From Flavobacterium aeripolare (GTDB lineage: Bacteria; Bacteroidota; Bacteroidia; Flavobacteriales; Flavobacteriaceae), in NCBI RefSeq assembly GCF_013294025.1, contig NZ_JABSNL010000001.1, forward strand, positions 1 through 64,000: a stretch of DNA of 64,000 bases, in the 5' to 3' direction. Position numbers and translations under genes: made by a program. The notes under the pieces were generated by a model. The model searched no databases and was not told the origin of the DNA. It saw only the letters and a list, made by a program, of their open reading frames with translations. This document shows positions 26,936 through 36,336 of this stretch, piece by piece. How positions within the stretch are numbered: the stretch's first letter is position 1; every line of letters begins with the position of its first letter.

Positions 26936-27862
26936 ATGAAAGAGTTAAGCGTAAATCATTTATTGGGAATAAAGTACATCAATAAAAATGATATCGATCT
27001 TATTTTTGAAACTGCTGATCATTTTAAAGAAGTAATCAATAGACCCATAAAAAAAGTGCCCTCTTTACGTGATATTACTATTGCAAATATTTTTTTCGAA
27101 AACAGTACCCGTACAAAACTCTCTTTTGAATTGGCCCAGAAAAGGCTCTCTGCTGATGTTATTAGTTTTTCGGCAGCACAATCGTCTGTTAAAAAAGGAG
27201 AAACTTTAATCGATACGGTAAATAATATTCTATCGATGAAAGTTGATATGGTTGTCATGCGCCACGCCACTCCTGGTGCTGCGCATTTTTTATCTAATAA
27301 CGTTAAGGCAAGTATTGTTAATGCGGGAGATGGTGCTCATGAGCATCCCACTCAAGCTTTGTTAGATAGTTATTCCATTCGAGAAAAACTAGGAGATGTA
27401 GCCGGTAAGAAGGTAGTGATCGTAGGCGATATTTTACATTCAAGAGTCGCTTTGTCTAATATCTATGCTTTAAAGATGCAAGGAGCCGAAGTAAAGGTTT
27501 GTGGCCCAAAAACGCTGATTCCTAAATATATCGAATCTCTAGGCGTTACTGTGGAGCCTAATCTTAGAAAAGCCTTAGAATGGTGCGATGTGGCAAATAT
27601 GTTGCGTGTGCAAAACGAACGTATGGATGTGAATTTCTTTCCTTCGACTAGGGAATATGCACAGCAGTATGGTTTAGATAAAGCTTTGCTGGATTCGCTG
27701 AACAAAGAAATCGTAGTAATGCATCCCGGTCCTATAAATAGAGGAGTCGAAATCACATCTGACGTAGCCGACTCACAACAATCTGTAATTTTGAACCAAG
27801 TAGAGAATGGTGTCGCGATTAGAATGGCGGTCATTTACTTATTGGCTTCAAAAATTCAGTAA
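26936..27862 (+). CDS. pyrB: aspartate carbamoyltransferase catalytic subunit
   Basis: A 308-aa transcarbamylase making carbamoyl-aspartate, the second step of pyrimidine synthesis. Visible are ENSTRTKLSFELAQKRL (about 54-70, carbamoyl-phosphate site), KGETLIDTVNNI (the 80s loop with Ser/Lys), DGAHEHPTQALLDSYSI (about 133-149), VGDILHSRVA and HPGPINRGVEI (about 266). No pyrI regulatory chain lies beside it. It is 41 bp after pyrR. Confidence 0.97.
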   Translation: MKELSVNHLLGIKYINKNDIDLIFETADHFKEVINRPIKKVPSLRDITIANIFFENSTRTKLSFELAQKRLSADVISFSAAQSSVKKGETLIDTVNNILSMKVDMVVMRHATPGAAHFLSNNVKASIVNAGDGAHEHPTQALLDSYSIREKLGDVAGKKVVIVGDILHSRVALSNIYALKMQGAEVKVCGPKTLIPKYIESLGVTVEPNLRKALEWCDVANMLRVQNERMDVNFFPSTREYAQQYGLDKALLDSLNKEIVVMHPGPINRGVEITSDVADSQQSVILNQVENGVAIRMAVIYLLASKIQ

Positions 27863-27907
27863 ATCATTTTTTGCACAGTAGTACTATAACCACATAAAAT
27901 TAATACA

Positions 27908-28240
27908 ATGAAAGTAGATCATAAATCACATACCGTTATAATTAAAGATACTCAAGGTGATTTGCCTTCATTTTTAACTAAATTGACGCAACAATACAAG
28001 TCTTTTGAAAAGAGTAATATTACAATCGATTTGCTAGCTTATAAAAACTTAAATGTTGCCGATATTGAAACTTTTGTTGCGCTATCAAAACAACATATCA
28101 AAGCAAAAAAATCATTTGTTATAGTTGCAGATAATATTGATTTTAACGAAGTTTCAGATGCTATTTTAGTGGTCCCTTCTTTATTAGAAGCCCATGATAT
28201 TATCGAAATGGAAGAAATTGAACGCGATTTAGGGTTTTAA
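27908..28240 (+). CDS. conserved hypothetical protein beside rnz
   Basis: A 110-aa protein with an alternating beta/alpha pattern (TVIIKDT, ITIDLLAY, KSFVIVAD, AILVVPSL) and an acidic end EMEEIERDLGF. The pattern and size resemble a STAS/anti-sigma antagonist fold, but no phosphorylated Ser motif is clear. I recall it as a conserved neighbour of rnz in flavobacteria, often misnamed ribonuclease Z. It lies between pyrB (45 bp) and rnz (69 bp), probably in one transcript. Function unknown. Confidence 0.75.
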   Translation: MKVDHKSHTVIIKDTQGDLPSFLTKLTQQYKSFEKSNITIDLLAYKNLNVADIETFVALSKQHIKAKKSFVIVADNIDFNEVSDAILVVPSLLEAHDIIEMEEIERDLGF

Positions 28241-28309
28241 GGACTACCTATAAATTTGTTCTCTTATCATTATTGTTAACGCTAACAATTATTAAAATAA
28301 AATTTCAAA

Positions 28310-29215
28310 TTGAATTTAACTATACTCGGTTGCTACGCAGCTACACCACGCACATTTACTAATCCTACGGCACAGTTATTAGATATTAAAAACAGGTTGT
28401 TTTTAATAGATTGTGGCGAAGGTACACAGGTACAACTCCGCAAGAACAAAGTTAAATTTTCTAAAATTAACCATATTTTTATCTCGCACCTGCATGGTGA
28501 TCACTTCTTTGGACTTATAGGATTGATTTCGACCTTTATGTTACTAGGTCGCAATACAGATATGTATATTCATGGTCCTAAAGGCATTAAAGAAATTATT
28601 AAACTGCAGCTTAGATTGTCAAATTCCTGGCCCACGTTTAAGTTGCATTTTAACGAACTTGAGGCTAAAGAAAGTGTTGTTGTCTATGAGGATGAAAAAG
28701 TAGTTGTTAAAACGATTCCGTTAAAACATCGCATTTATACTAATGGATTTTTATTCGAAGAAAAAACCGAAGCTAGAAAATTGAATATTGAAGTAGTAGC
28801 CTCTTATCAAATAGATAAATGTTACTATCAAAATATTAAAAATGGTAGAGACGTCACGCTTGATGATGGTCGCGTTATTCCTAATAAGGAATTGTCACTC
28901 AATCCGCCGGTACCGCTGCGCTATGCATTTTGTTCAGATACTGCTTATGAGGAAGCAATTATTCCCTTAATTGAAGGTGTAGATGTGTTGTATCACGAAT
29001 CCACATTTCTAGAATCAGAAGAATCTCTTGCTAGTAAAACAATGCATAGCACTGCAAAACAAGCGGCGACTATTGCTCTAAAAGCAGGGGTAAAGCAATT
29101 AATTCTAGGACATTATTCTACTCGATACGATAAGATCGAAATTTTTAGAGAAGAAGCTTTAACTGTGTTCCCAAATATATTATTAGCCGAGGATGGTAGG
29201 AATTTTAATTTCTAA
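28310..29215 (+). CDS. rnz: ribonuclease Z
   Basis: A 301-aa beta-lactamase-fold zinc endonuclease that trims tRNA 3' ends. The metal motif is FISHLHGDHFFGLIG (about 59-73), with LIDCGEGTQVQL before it, FCSDTAYEEA, YHESTF and LILGHYSTRY (about 262-271) after. The start codon is TTG (MNLTILGCYAATPRTF). A stop four codons upstream in frame excludes anything longer and the family motif begins at once, so TTG is well supported. The HEAT-insert (exosite) region of about residues 150-180 is present. Confidence 0.96.
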   Translation: MNLTILGCYAATPRTFTNPTAQLLDIKNRLFLIDCGEGTQVQLRKNKVKFSKINHIFISHLHGDHFFGLIGLISTFMLLGRNTDMYIHGPKGIKEIIKLQLRLSNSWPTFKLHFNELEAKESVVVYEDEKVVVKTIPLKHRIYTNGFLFEEKTEARKLNIEVVASYQIDKCYYQNIKNGRDVTLDDGRVIPNKELSLNPPVPLRYAFCSDTAYEEAIIPLIEGVDVLYHESTFLESEESLASKTMHSTAKQAATIALKAGVKQLILGHYSTRYDKIEIFREEALTVFPNILLAEDGRNFNF

Positions 29216-29254
29216 ATTTGGCTGCATTGTACAACTGTTATTATTTTATAAGAT

Positions 29255-29905
29255 ATGAATACAAACGACTTAAGTGATTATAGAAAATCATACGAAAAAA
29301 GTGAATTACTAGAAACTAATGTTCCCGAAGATCCAATCAATTTATTTAACCAATGGTTTCATGAAACAGAAGATTTTGGTGGAGTAGAAGAGGTGAATGC
29401 GATGACTGTTGCTACTATAGGTAAAGATGGTTTTCCAAAGTCTCGCGTTGTGTTATTAAAGAAATTCAACGAAGAAGGTTTTACCTTCTATACCAATTAC
29501 GATTCAGAGAAAGGGCAAGCAATTGCGGACAATCCAAATGTGTGTCTATCCTTTTTTTGGCATAGTATGGAACGTCAAGTGATCATTAAAGGGGTAGCGC
29601 AAAAAGTGACTCCAGCTACCTCAGACAATTATTTTGACTCTCGACCTGATGGAAGTAAATTAGGCGCCATCGTTTCTAATCAAAGTCAAGTGATTCCATC
29701 ACGTACTTTTCTAGAGAATAATTTAAGTGCTTTAGAAAAGAAGTATGAAAGCGAATCTATCGCAAGACCATCAAATTGGGGTGGCTATATTGTAAAGCCT
29801 ACAGTAGTAGAATTCTGGCAAGGTAGGCCCAATCGTTTACATGACAGAATTAGATATTCAGTAGAAAATGAACACGACTGGAAAATTGAGAGATTAGCTC
29901 CGTAA
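29255..29905 (+). CDS. pdxH: pyridoxamine 5'-phosphate oxidase
   Basis: A 216-aa FMN oxidase making pyridoxal phosphate. Characteristic are FTFYTNYDSEKGQAIADNP (about 75-93), CLSFFWHSMERQVIIKG (about 96-112), SRPDGSKLGAIVSNQSQ (about 128-144) and the C-terminal EFWQGRPNRLHDRIRY. The length and motifs are complete. It is 39 bp after rnz. An AAGTTATAACTT palindrome follows the stop but there is no T-run. Confidence 0.97.
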   Translation: MNTNDLSDYRKSYEKSELLETNVPEDPINLFNQWFHETEDFGGVEEVNAMTVATIGKDGFPKSRVVLLKKFNEEGFTFYTNYDSEKGQAIADNPNVCLSFFWHSMERQVIIKGVAQKVTPATSDNYFDSRPDGSKLGAIVSNQSQVIPSRTFLENNLSALEKKYESESIARPSNWGGYIVKPTVVEFWQGRPNRLHDRIRYSVENEHDWKIERLAP

Positions 29906-29982
29906 TTGTAAGTTATAACTTATGTAACAAGTAAATAAGTGTATATAATCGATAAATAGATGTTTTTAATCCGATTTTTAGT

Positions 29983-30126
29983 TATATTTGAATCGAATTA
30001 AGAAGCAGTTATTACGAGTTTGCCCTAACTCTACTATAATGTGAACCGCTATGGTTTTTAATAATAATTACTTAGTTGGTTTTTTGTAATTTAGGATGTT
30101 TGAATTTTTTCGGACATCCTTTTTTA
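29983..30126 (+). ncRNA. candidate small RNA unit (promoter to terminator)
   Basis: TATATTTG (29983-29990) is an exact promoter element. A terminator, AGGATGT / ACATCCT plus six T, ends at about 30126. The expected transcript is about 130 nt (from about 29997) and has no convincing ORF. The longest readable peptides are 12-13 codons. No known RNA family was recognised. The remainder of the 493-bp pdxH-amidase gap is AT-rich with nothing else visible. Confidence 0.45.
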
Positions 30127-30398
30127 TTGTCCTTTAATTACCTAATTCTAAGTAAAGCATACTTCATCTCTATATTAAAGTATCGCTATCAGTAATAAGA
30201 TATAAGTAGTTTTTAATTAGTATTTTAAATATAAAATTTTAAATTATCTGTCGCTAACTTAATAGCTTATTATTCTGTAAATATATTTTAGATATTAGTA
30301 CAAGAATTTAAGATATCTCGTAGTGTTAAAATTTGAGAAAACTTTTAAATAATCTTCTAATAAAGTAAATTAGTGGATTAATTAACCAAACCATCATT

Positions 30399-32024
30399 AT
30401 GAAAAGAAGGTCTTTTTTGACAGCCACTACGCTTGCCTCTGCTGGGCTTGGCGCTTTTTTAATTACAAGTTGCATTAATAATAATAAAGATAAAGAGATT
30501 GCTGATGACGCTAATTCAGGTGATGCACCACAATTTGATTTAGACGAAGAAACAATTAATAGTTTGTCTCAAAAATTTGCTGCAGGAACCCATACCATCG
30601 AGCAAGTAACGCAATTGTATTTAGATCGTATTCTCGCCATAGACAAGGAGGGACCGACTTTGAATTCAGTTATCGAAATCAATCCTGAGGCGCTTGATAT
30701 TGCTAAAAAACTAGATATTGAATTATCTGCGGGTAAAAAGCGTGGACCGTTGCATGGAATTCCCGTACTTATAAAAGATAATATTGACACCGCTGATAAA
30801 ATGCAAACTACTGCAGGTTCGCTTGCCATGATGGGCAATATCGCCAGCGAAGATGCCTTTGTAGTTAAAAGATTGCGTGCAGCAGGTGCTGTTATTTTGG
30901 GTAAAACCAATTTAAGTGAATGGGCTAATTTCAGGTCTACACAATCTTCTTCGGGTTGGAGTAGTCGTGGACGCCAAACAAAAAATCCTTATATAATTGA
31001 TCACAGTCCGTGTGGTTCAAGTGCCGGCTCTGGCGTTGCAGTTTCTGCAAATTTATGTGCAGTGGCTGTGGGTACAGAAACTGACGGTTCTATTGTTTGC
31101 CCTGCATCAGTAAATGGTATTGTAGGTATCAAGCCAACAGTAGGATTAGTGAGTAGGTCAGGGATTATTCCTATCTCGGCAACTCAAGATACTGCAGGCC
31201 CCATGGCACGCACAGTAACTGATGCAGCCCTATTACTCGCTGGGATGGTAGGTGAAGATGAAAAAGATGGAGTCACTTTACAAAGTAAGGGAAAACTGCA
31301 AACAGATTATACAAAGTATTTAGACAAAAATGGACTAGTGGGAAAACGCATTGGTATCGAAAGAAAATTGCAGGGGACAAACCCCGCTATCAATACTATT
31401 TTTACTGATTCGATAAATTTATTAAAAAGTCTAGGAGCTACTATTGTCGAAATTGATTACTTAGATCGCATAAGTGAATCAGGTGACGCCGAATACACTG
31501 TATTGCAATACGAATTTAAAGATGGGTTAAATCGTTATCTAGCTAAAGCCAATGCTAACGTTAAATCATTAAAAGAAGTTATTGATTATAATTTACTCAA
31601 TAGATCTAAAGCAATGCCTTACTTTAATCAAGAAATATTAGATAGTTCGCAGTTAAAAGGCGCGTTAACTGATCAGGAATATAAAATTGCTTTGAACAAA
31701 AGTTTTGAAGGAAGCAAAGCCATCTTAGATAGTGTTATAAAAGGAAATTCTTTAGATGCTATTTGCGGAATCACAATGGGACCTGCCTGCAGCATTGATC
31801 TAATTTATGGCGATAGGTGGGGATATTCATTAACAATGCCTGCTGCCGCCAGTGGTTATCCACACATTACCGTTCCCGGTGGAACTGTTTATGATTTACC
31901 GGTAGGCTTTTCGTTTTTTGGTTTACCATATACAGAGGGTGCGTTGATAAGTATGGGATATGCCTATGAACAAGCAACTTTAAAGCGGGTGAAGCCTAAA
32001 TTTAAAAAAGCTTTTCTATCATAA
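30399..32024 (+). CDS. exported amidase-signature lipoprotein
   Basis: A 541-aa hydrolase of the amidase signature family. MKRRSFLTATTLASAGLGAF is a twin-arginine-like signal with a lipobox after it (LITSCINN), so it is probably exported folded and lipid-anchored. The Ser-cisSer-Lys triad is seen: Lys in VLIKDNIDTADK (about 124-135), Ser in SPCGSSAGSGVAVS (about 207-220) and the nucleophile in GTETDGSIVCPAS (about 230-242). It is not GatA: there is no neighbouring gatB or gatC and it has an export signal. The substrate (peptide amides or others) is unknown. Confidence 0.88.
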   Translation: MKRRSFLTATTLASAGLGAFLITSCINNNKDKEIADDANSGDAPQFDLDEETINSLSQKFAAGTHTIEQVTQLYLDRILAIDKEGPTLNSVIEINPEALDIAKKLDIELSAGKKRGPLHGIPVLIKDNIDTADKMQTTAGSLAMMGNIASEDAFVVKRLRAAGAVILGKTNLSEWANFRSTQSSSGWSSRGRQTKNPYIIDHSPCGSSAGSGVAVSANLCAVAVGTETDGSIVCPASVNGIVGIKPTVGLVSRSGIIPISATQDTAGPMARTVTDAALLLAGMVGEDEKDGVTLQSKGKLQTDYTKYLDKNGLVGKRIGIERKLQGTNPAINTIFTDSINLLKSLGATIVEIDYLDRISESGDAEYTVLQYEFKDGLNRYLAKANANVKSLKEVIDYNLLNRSKAMPYFNQEILDSSQLKGALTDQEYKIALNKSFEGSKAILDSVIKGNSLDAICGITMGPACSIDLIYGDRWGYSLTMPAAASGYPHITVPGGTVYDLPVGFSFFGLPYTEGALISMGYAYEQATLKRVKPKFKKAFLS

Positions 32025-32124
32025 ATTTTTATAAAACGAGATGATGGTTTAGACTCCTGTGACTTAAGAGTTCTATGTATTCTTCTGTTTTCGAAATTTA
32101 CTAGGCGTGCATAGTAAATTTGTT

Positions 32125-32132
32125 TATATTTG
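32125..32132 (+). promoter_or_regulatory. TATATTTG promoter of the NMO-like gene
   Basis: Exact -7 element 22 bp before the ATG at 32154. It rules out the in-frame TTG at 32130 as start. Confidence 0.6.
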
Positions 32133-32153
32133 TTTACTATAAATAACCTTATA

Positions 32154-33104
32154 ATGATAAAACCTACACTTACTGCCCTCTTAAATATTAAACATCCGTT
32201 GATTATGGCGCCTATGTTTCTTGTTTCGAATACTAAAATGGTAATCGAAGGAATGAATGCAGGAGTTGCTGGATGCATTCCAGCTTTAAACTATAGAACG
32301 ATTGAAGAATTGCGTGCCTCAGTTCGAGAATTGAAAAATGCTAAGGTTCAAGGAGGAAGTTTTGGTTACAATTTGATTGTTAACAAATCAAACATTAAAT
32401 ACAAAGATCAGTTAGCTGTTTTATGTGAGGAGAAGGTTGATTTTATTATAACGTCACTAGGTTCTCCAGAAGAAACAATTAGACAAGCTCATAAAGCAGG
32501 AATTAAAGTTTTTTGTGATGTAACTGATTTGGCTTTTGCCAAAAAAGTTGAAAGCTTAGGCGCAGATGCCTTAATTGCTGTTAACAATGAGGCGGGTGGT
32601 CATAGAGGTAATTTATCTGCAGCGTCATTAATTAAGGAACTTAATGAGAAAACGTTACTGCCTGTTATATCAGCAGGAGGAGTGAGTAACAAAGCAAATC
32701 TTGATACAATGATGTCTTATGGTGCTGTAGGTGTCTCTGTTGGGAGTCCGTTTATAGCTTCTTTTGAATCGGGAGTGTCGCAGGAGTACAAACAAGCTTG
32801 TGTCGATTATGGTAAAAAGGACATTGTATTAACTGAAAAAATATCAGGAACTCCTTGTACGGTAATCAATACCCCTTATGTTCAAAAAGTAGGTACAAAG
32901 CAATCATGGATAGAGCGCACGCTAAACAAGAACAAGACCTTGAAAAAATGGGTTAAAATGATTCGATACATGATTGGTTCTAATGCCGTTACAAAAGCAG
33001 CGACCGAAGTAACTTATAAAACAGTTTGGGTTGCAGGACCTACGATTGAAGATACAACTGCCATAACTAGTGTGCAAAATATAGTTGCTAAAATTTGCTT
33101 TTAA
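32154..33104 (+). CDS. nitronate monooxygenase-like FMN protein
   Basis: A 316-aa TIM-barrel flavoprotein. Visible are HPLIMAPMFLVSNTKMVIEG, the FMN-binding EAGGHRGNL (about 146-154) and ISAGGVSNKANLDTMMSYGA (about 172-191), followed by GVSVGSPF. The family oxidises nitronates or acts as enoyl-ACP reductase FabK. The catalytic His of nitronate enzymes corresponds to GGHRG here. There is no fab gene nearby to support FabK. Start taken at MIKPTLT because the promoter overlaps the longer version. Confidence 0.85.
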   Translation: MIKPTLTALLNIKHPLIMAPMFLVSNTKMVIEGMNAGVAGCIPALNYRTIEELRASVRELKNAKVQGGSFGYNLIVNKSNIKYKDQLAVLCEEKVDFIITSLGSPEETIRQAHKAGIKVFCDVTDLAFAKKVESLGADALIAVNNEAGGHRGNLSAASLIKELNEKTLLPVISAGGVSNKANLDTMMSYGAVGVSVGSPFIASFESGVSQEYKQACVDYGKKDIVLTEKISGTPCTVINTPYVQKVGTKQSWIERTLNKNKTLKKWVKMIRYMIGSNAVTKAATEVTYKTVWVAGPTIEDTTAITSVQNIVAKICF

Positions 33105-33127
33105 GCGAATATAAATAAACAATAAAC

Positions 33128-33159
33128 AGCCATTTCATCTCGTGTTGAAATGGCTTTTT
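33128..33159 (+). terminator. terminator of the NMO-like gene
   Basis: AGCCATTTCA / TGAAATGGCT stem with 8-nt loop and six T. Confidence 0.9.
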
Positions 33160-33186
33160 TATGCCTTCTTGTTAGTTTGTGCTGCA

Positions 33187-33271
33187 TGAGGGATAGTAGT
33201 GAAAAGCCCACAGCCTGACGCAGGAAGAGCGCGGACTTGTAGCGAATAGCGCGACCGCCCCTAATAACTAT
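33187..33271 (+). repeat. dispersed structured repeat, family A copy 5
   Basis: Starts TGAGGGATAGTAGTGAAAAG and ends CTTGTAGCGAATAGCGCGAC. The GC-rich centre (AGCCTGACGCAGGAAGAGCG) forms a short hairpin. The flanks match the minus-strand copy at 15905. Downstream to 33406 nothing else is recognisable. Confidence 0.75.
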
Positions 33272-33406
33272 TAATTTTTTGGGTGGGCATGCCATAATTT
33301 TAATTTTTATATGATTATTTACTTTGTCTACGTCTATATCCATGTACATCTTTAAAATGGATTTAATCTGCTTTAGTATGTCTGTGGACAGTGGGTTTAA
33401 ATCACA

Positions 33407-33446
33407 AAGTCAGGACTAAGTTATACAAACTAGGTCCTGACTTTTT
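33407..33446. terminator. bidirectional terminator near msrB
   Basis: AAAGTCAGGAC / GTCCTGACTTT stem with an 18-nt loop and TTTTT on the plus strand. It lies 15 nt past the msrB stop on the minus strand. Confidence 0.65.
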
Positions 33447-33461
33447 GAGAGTGAAATAAAT

Positions 33462-33851
33462 CTATTCTTTAAAATCTACTGATAATGAATTCACGCAGTA
33501 TCGCTGTCCTGTAGCTGTAGGACCGTCATTAAAAACGTGCCCTAAGTGGCTTCCGCAGTTTGCACAAACAATTTCGGTGCGTATCATGCCATGTGATTTA
33601 TCAAGTACATTTTTTACTTTACCGGGGATGGCATCATCAAAAGACGGCCAGCCACAGTGTGCATCAAACTTAGAGTCACTTTCAAATAGGGGTTCGTTAC
33701 ACGCACCACAGCAGTAGGTACCTGCTTCGTAGTGCAAGTTATAGGTTCCTGTATGCGGACGCTCGGTGCCTTTCTCTCGTAAAATACGGTATCTTTCTTC
33801 CCCTAATTCCTCTTTCCATTGTGCTTCTGTCTTATTTATAGGATATTCCAT
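33462..33851 (-). CDS. msrB: peptide-methionine (R)-S-oxide reductase
   Basis: A 129-aa enzyme that repairs oxidised methionine. Two zinc CxxC pairs are visible (YCCGACNEPL, about 47; VCANCGSHLGH, about 95), with the catalytic Cys in QRYCVNSLSVDF near the C-terminus. HCGWPSFD gives the conserved Trp region. Complete, cytosolic, no signal peptide. It follows the broken hydrolase gene by 18 bp and may have been in the same transcript. Confidence 0.96.
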   Translation of the reverse strand: MEYPINKTEAQWKEELGEERYRILREKGTERPHTGTYNLHYEAGTYCCGACNEPLFESDSKFDAHCGWPSFDDAIPGKVKNVLDKSHGMIRTEIVCANCGSHLGHVFNDGPTATGQRYCVNSLSVDFKE

Positions 33852-33869
33852 TTTGTATCAAATTTAATA

Positions 33870-34736
33870 TTAATGTGTAACTGTAAAGTTAACGACTTTT
33901 TCGATAACTTTAGTATCACCAAGGATCTTACGGTGTCCCAAATTTTCTGTTAAAAGTAACTCACCATCCTTAAGGTGTTTGTAGATATTTTTACCTGCTG
34001 TAACAGGAACTTCATAATCTTGATTGTCATGAACAACGAGAACTGGTATTGTAATCTCTTTTGCCGCTTCAAAAGCAGAGTAATCGCTCATGTTTCCGCC
34101 ATATTTTTTTTCGAAATGCTCTCTAAGTAAAGTGGCATACTTTTTATCGAGTTGCAACTTAGAGATGAAATCATCTATAATATCTTGCACCACATCACCG
34201 CTTCCTATAACCTAAGCACTCTTGACTTTTAAGCCTTGCTTTATAGCATTCAATACAGACATGCCACCTAGCGAATGACCTATCGCTGCTTCAAAAGGAC
34301 CGTATTGCTTATCAATTTCTAAAATAGCTGCAATAAAATCAACCATTATACTGTTGTTTCCTGGTGCTTTACCGTGTCCTGGAGCATCAAAACTCACCGT
34401 GGCATAGCCTTCCTTAATTAACTCATCGGCTATTTTAAATAGTTGTGTACCGCGACCGGACCACCCGTGAACAAGGAGTATTTTTTTGTCACTTTTTCCA
34501 TATTCATATACAACAACGTCCTTATTTATTGCAGGTATTGTCAGTTTATTTTGTACAGAATTAGCATCCATATTCAATTCTCGCTTAGGAGTTTTGTGTT
34601 TTATAGGTGTTGTAAATAATTTAGAAGTGAATAAAGTGGTTAGTTTAGGGGAAATTACTGATATAAGTCTACTGCTATGCAAAATAATAGCGGGTATTTT
34701 TAAAGATTGTGTAGGAATTGGAGTTTTTTTTGACAT
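33870..34736 (-). pseudogene. alpha/beta hydrolase interrupted by one in-frame TAG
   Basis: Two adjacent reading frames are really one. Codons 1-174 (34736-34215) have the oxyanion region LVHGWSGRGTQLFKIAD and the nucleophile GHSLGGMSVL. At 34214-34212 lies TAG, after VKSA. The same frame continues VIGSGDVVQDIIDDF to 33870, with the acid Asp in VVHDNQDYEVP and the His in NLGHRKIL. There is no frameshift, so the gene needs only one base change to be intact (about 288 aa). A GTG at 34193, 19 bases after the TAG, might restart the second half. It could also be a sequencing error or a recent nonsense mutation. Confidence 0.85.
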
Positions 34737-34914
34737 TTCACTAAATTTTGAGACGTTCGGTTATTGTATTAATTTTTAACTAATTTTAGAAAACGTTAAA
34801 AGTACTCTATTTATAAGTTATTCTGCTATGTTTAAATAGCTAACATTTGTAAGATTACTAAATAGAAATCGTAGTTATATTGATCATCAGTAAGTAAAAA
34901 TATAAAAAAATGTA

Positions 34915-36336
34915 ATGGATATAGTTCATATTAGTGCAGAATGCTATCCTGTTGCAAAGGTAGGTGGTCTGGGAGACGTGGTAGGTGCATTACCAAAATA
35001 TCAAAATAGCCTAGGAAACACAGTTAGTGTAGTCATGCCTTGCTATGATACAAAGTTCAAGGAGAAAAACCAGTTTACAGCGGTATACGAAGATGTTGTA
35101 AAAATGGGTCCCTTTGAATTTCCGTATGAGATTTTGAAGGAAAACACCAATAAATTAGGATTCGAACTTTATCTAGTCGCTATTCCGTCGTTATTTGATA
35201 GGCCAGATGTTTACGGTTACGAAGATGACATCGAGCGATTTATTTCTTTTCAAATTGCAACATTAAATTGGCTTTCTCATCGTGCTACGGTGCCTGACAT
35301 TATTAATTGCCATGATCACCACACAGGTTTAATTCCTTTTATGATGTTGTACTCGCATCGCTACGAAGTATTGCGTAATACACCATCAATTATCACTATT
35401 CACAATGGCTTGTATCAAGGACAATTTGGCTTTGATAAACTACATTACTTACCTGAATTTGATATTGAGCATGCAAATTTGCTAGAGTGGGATTATTGTA
35501 TTAATTCGCTCGCAGTAGGGGTTAAATGTGCTTGGCATGTAACAACAGTTTCTCCAAGCTACTTAGAGGAGATCAGTCATTTTGCAAATGGTCTCGAACG
35601 CTTGTTTACTATGGTACAATATAAGTCTAGGGGAATCTTGAACGGAATTGATACGCAAGTATGGAATCCTGAATCAGATAAATTATTAGAAAAACATTAT
35701 AGCGTAGCCAGTTTTGAAATAGGAAAATTAGAGAATAAAAAAATACTTTGTAAGCTGTTTAATTTAGATCCTACTAAACCACTTTTCTCTTTTATAGGAA
35801 GATTGTTAAGTGAGAAAGGAGGCGATTTATTAGCTCAAGCTGCTGCATTAGCACTATCAGAAAATTACAAAGAGATAAATATTTTAATTCTAGGTTCAGG
35901 GAACACTGCAATAGAAAATGACTTGAATAGCTTATTAGGAGATTATAAAGGGAATTACAATACCTACATAGGATATAATGAAGAACTAGCGCATCTAATC
36001 TATGCAGGTGCCGACTTTATATTAATGCCTTCAAGAGTTGAGCCATGTGGATTAAACCAGATGTATGCTATGCGTTATGGAACAGTTCCTATAGTTAGAC
36101 GCACGGGTGGTTTACAAGATACAGTTGTTGATTATGGTGATAACGGAAACGGTATTTGTCACGATCAAGCCTCAGTGGGAGATATTTGTTATTCTATCAA
36201 GAGAGCGATAGGATTATACAGTGATAAAGAGCACCTGAATAAGGTCATTCAATTAGGCATGAATACGGATCACTCATGGGAACGTGTGTGTCAAGAATAT
36301 TTAGAAGTTTACAAACTATTAATAGATAAAGTATGA
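34915..36336 (+). CDS. glgA: glycogen synthase
   Basis: A 473-aa GT5 glucosyltransferase that lengthens alpha-1,4-glucan from ADP-glucose. The family motif at the N-terminus is AECYPVAKVGGLGDVVGALP (K-x-G-G-L). CHDHHTGLIPFMM (about 138-150), FSFIGRLLSEKGGDL (about 292) and the C-terminal PSRVEPCGLNQMYAM (about 370, catalytic Glu) follow. First gene of a glg cluster. Its stop overlaps glgC by ATGA. The 178-bp upstream gap has no exact TAnnTTTG element. Confidence 0.97.
   Translation: MDIVHISAECYPVAKVGGLGDVVGALPKYQNSLGNTVSVVMPCYDTKFKEKNQFTAVYEDVVKMGPFEFPYEILKENTNKLGFELYLVAIPSLFDRPDVYGYEDDIERFISFQIATLNWLSHRATVPDIINCHDHHTGLIPFMMLYSHRYEVLRNTPSIITIHNGLYQGQFGFDKLHYLPEFDIEHANLLEWDYCINSLAVGVKCAWHVTTVSPSYLEEISHFANGLERLFTMVQYKSRGILNGIDTQVWNPESDKLLEKHYSVASFEIGKLENKKILCKLFNLDPTKPLFSFIGRLLSEKGGDLLAQAAALALSENYKEINILILGSGNTAIENDLNSLLGDYKGNYNTYIGYNEELAHLIYAGADFILMPSRVEPCGLNQMYAMRYGTVPIVRRTGGLQDTVVDYGDNGNGICHDQASVGDICYSIKRAIGLYSDKEHLNKVIQLGMNTDHSWERVCQEYLEVYKLLIDKV

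Noticed and set aside
30399..32024. GatA (tRNA amidotransferase subunit)
   Set aside because: Twin-arginine/lipoprotein signal and no gatB or gatC nearby.
32130..32153. TTG start of the nitronate monooxygenase-like gene
   Set aside because: It overlaps the promoter. ATG at 32154 fits better.
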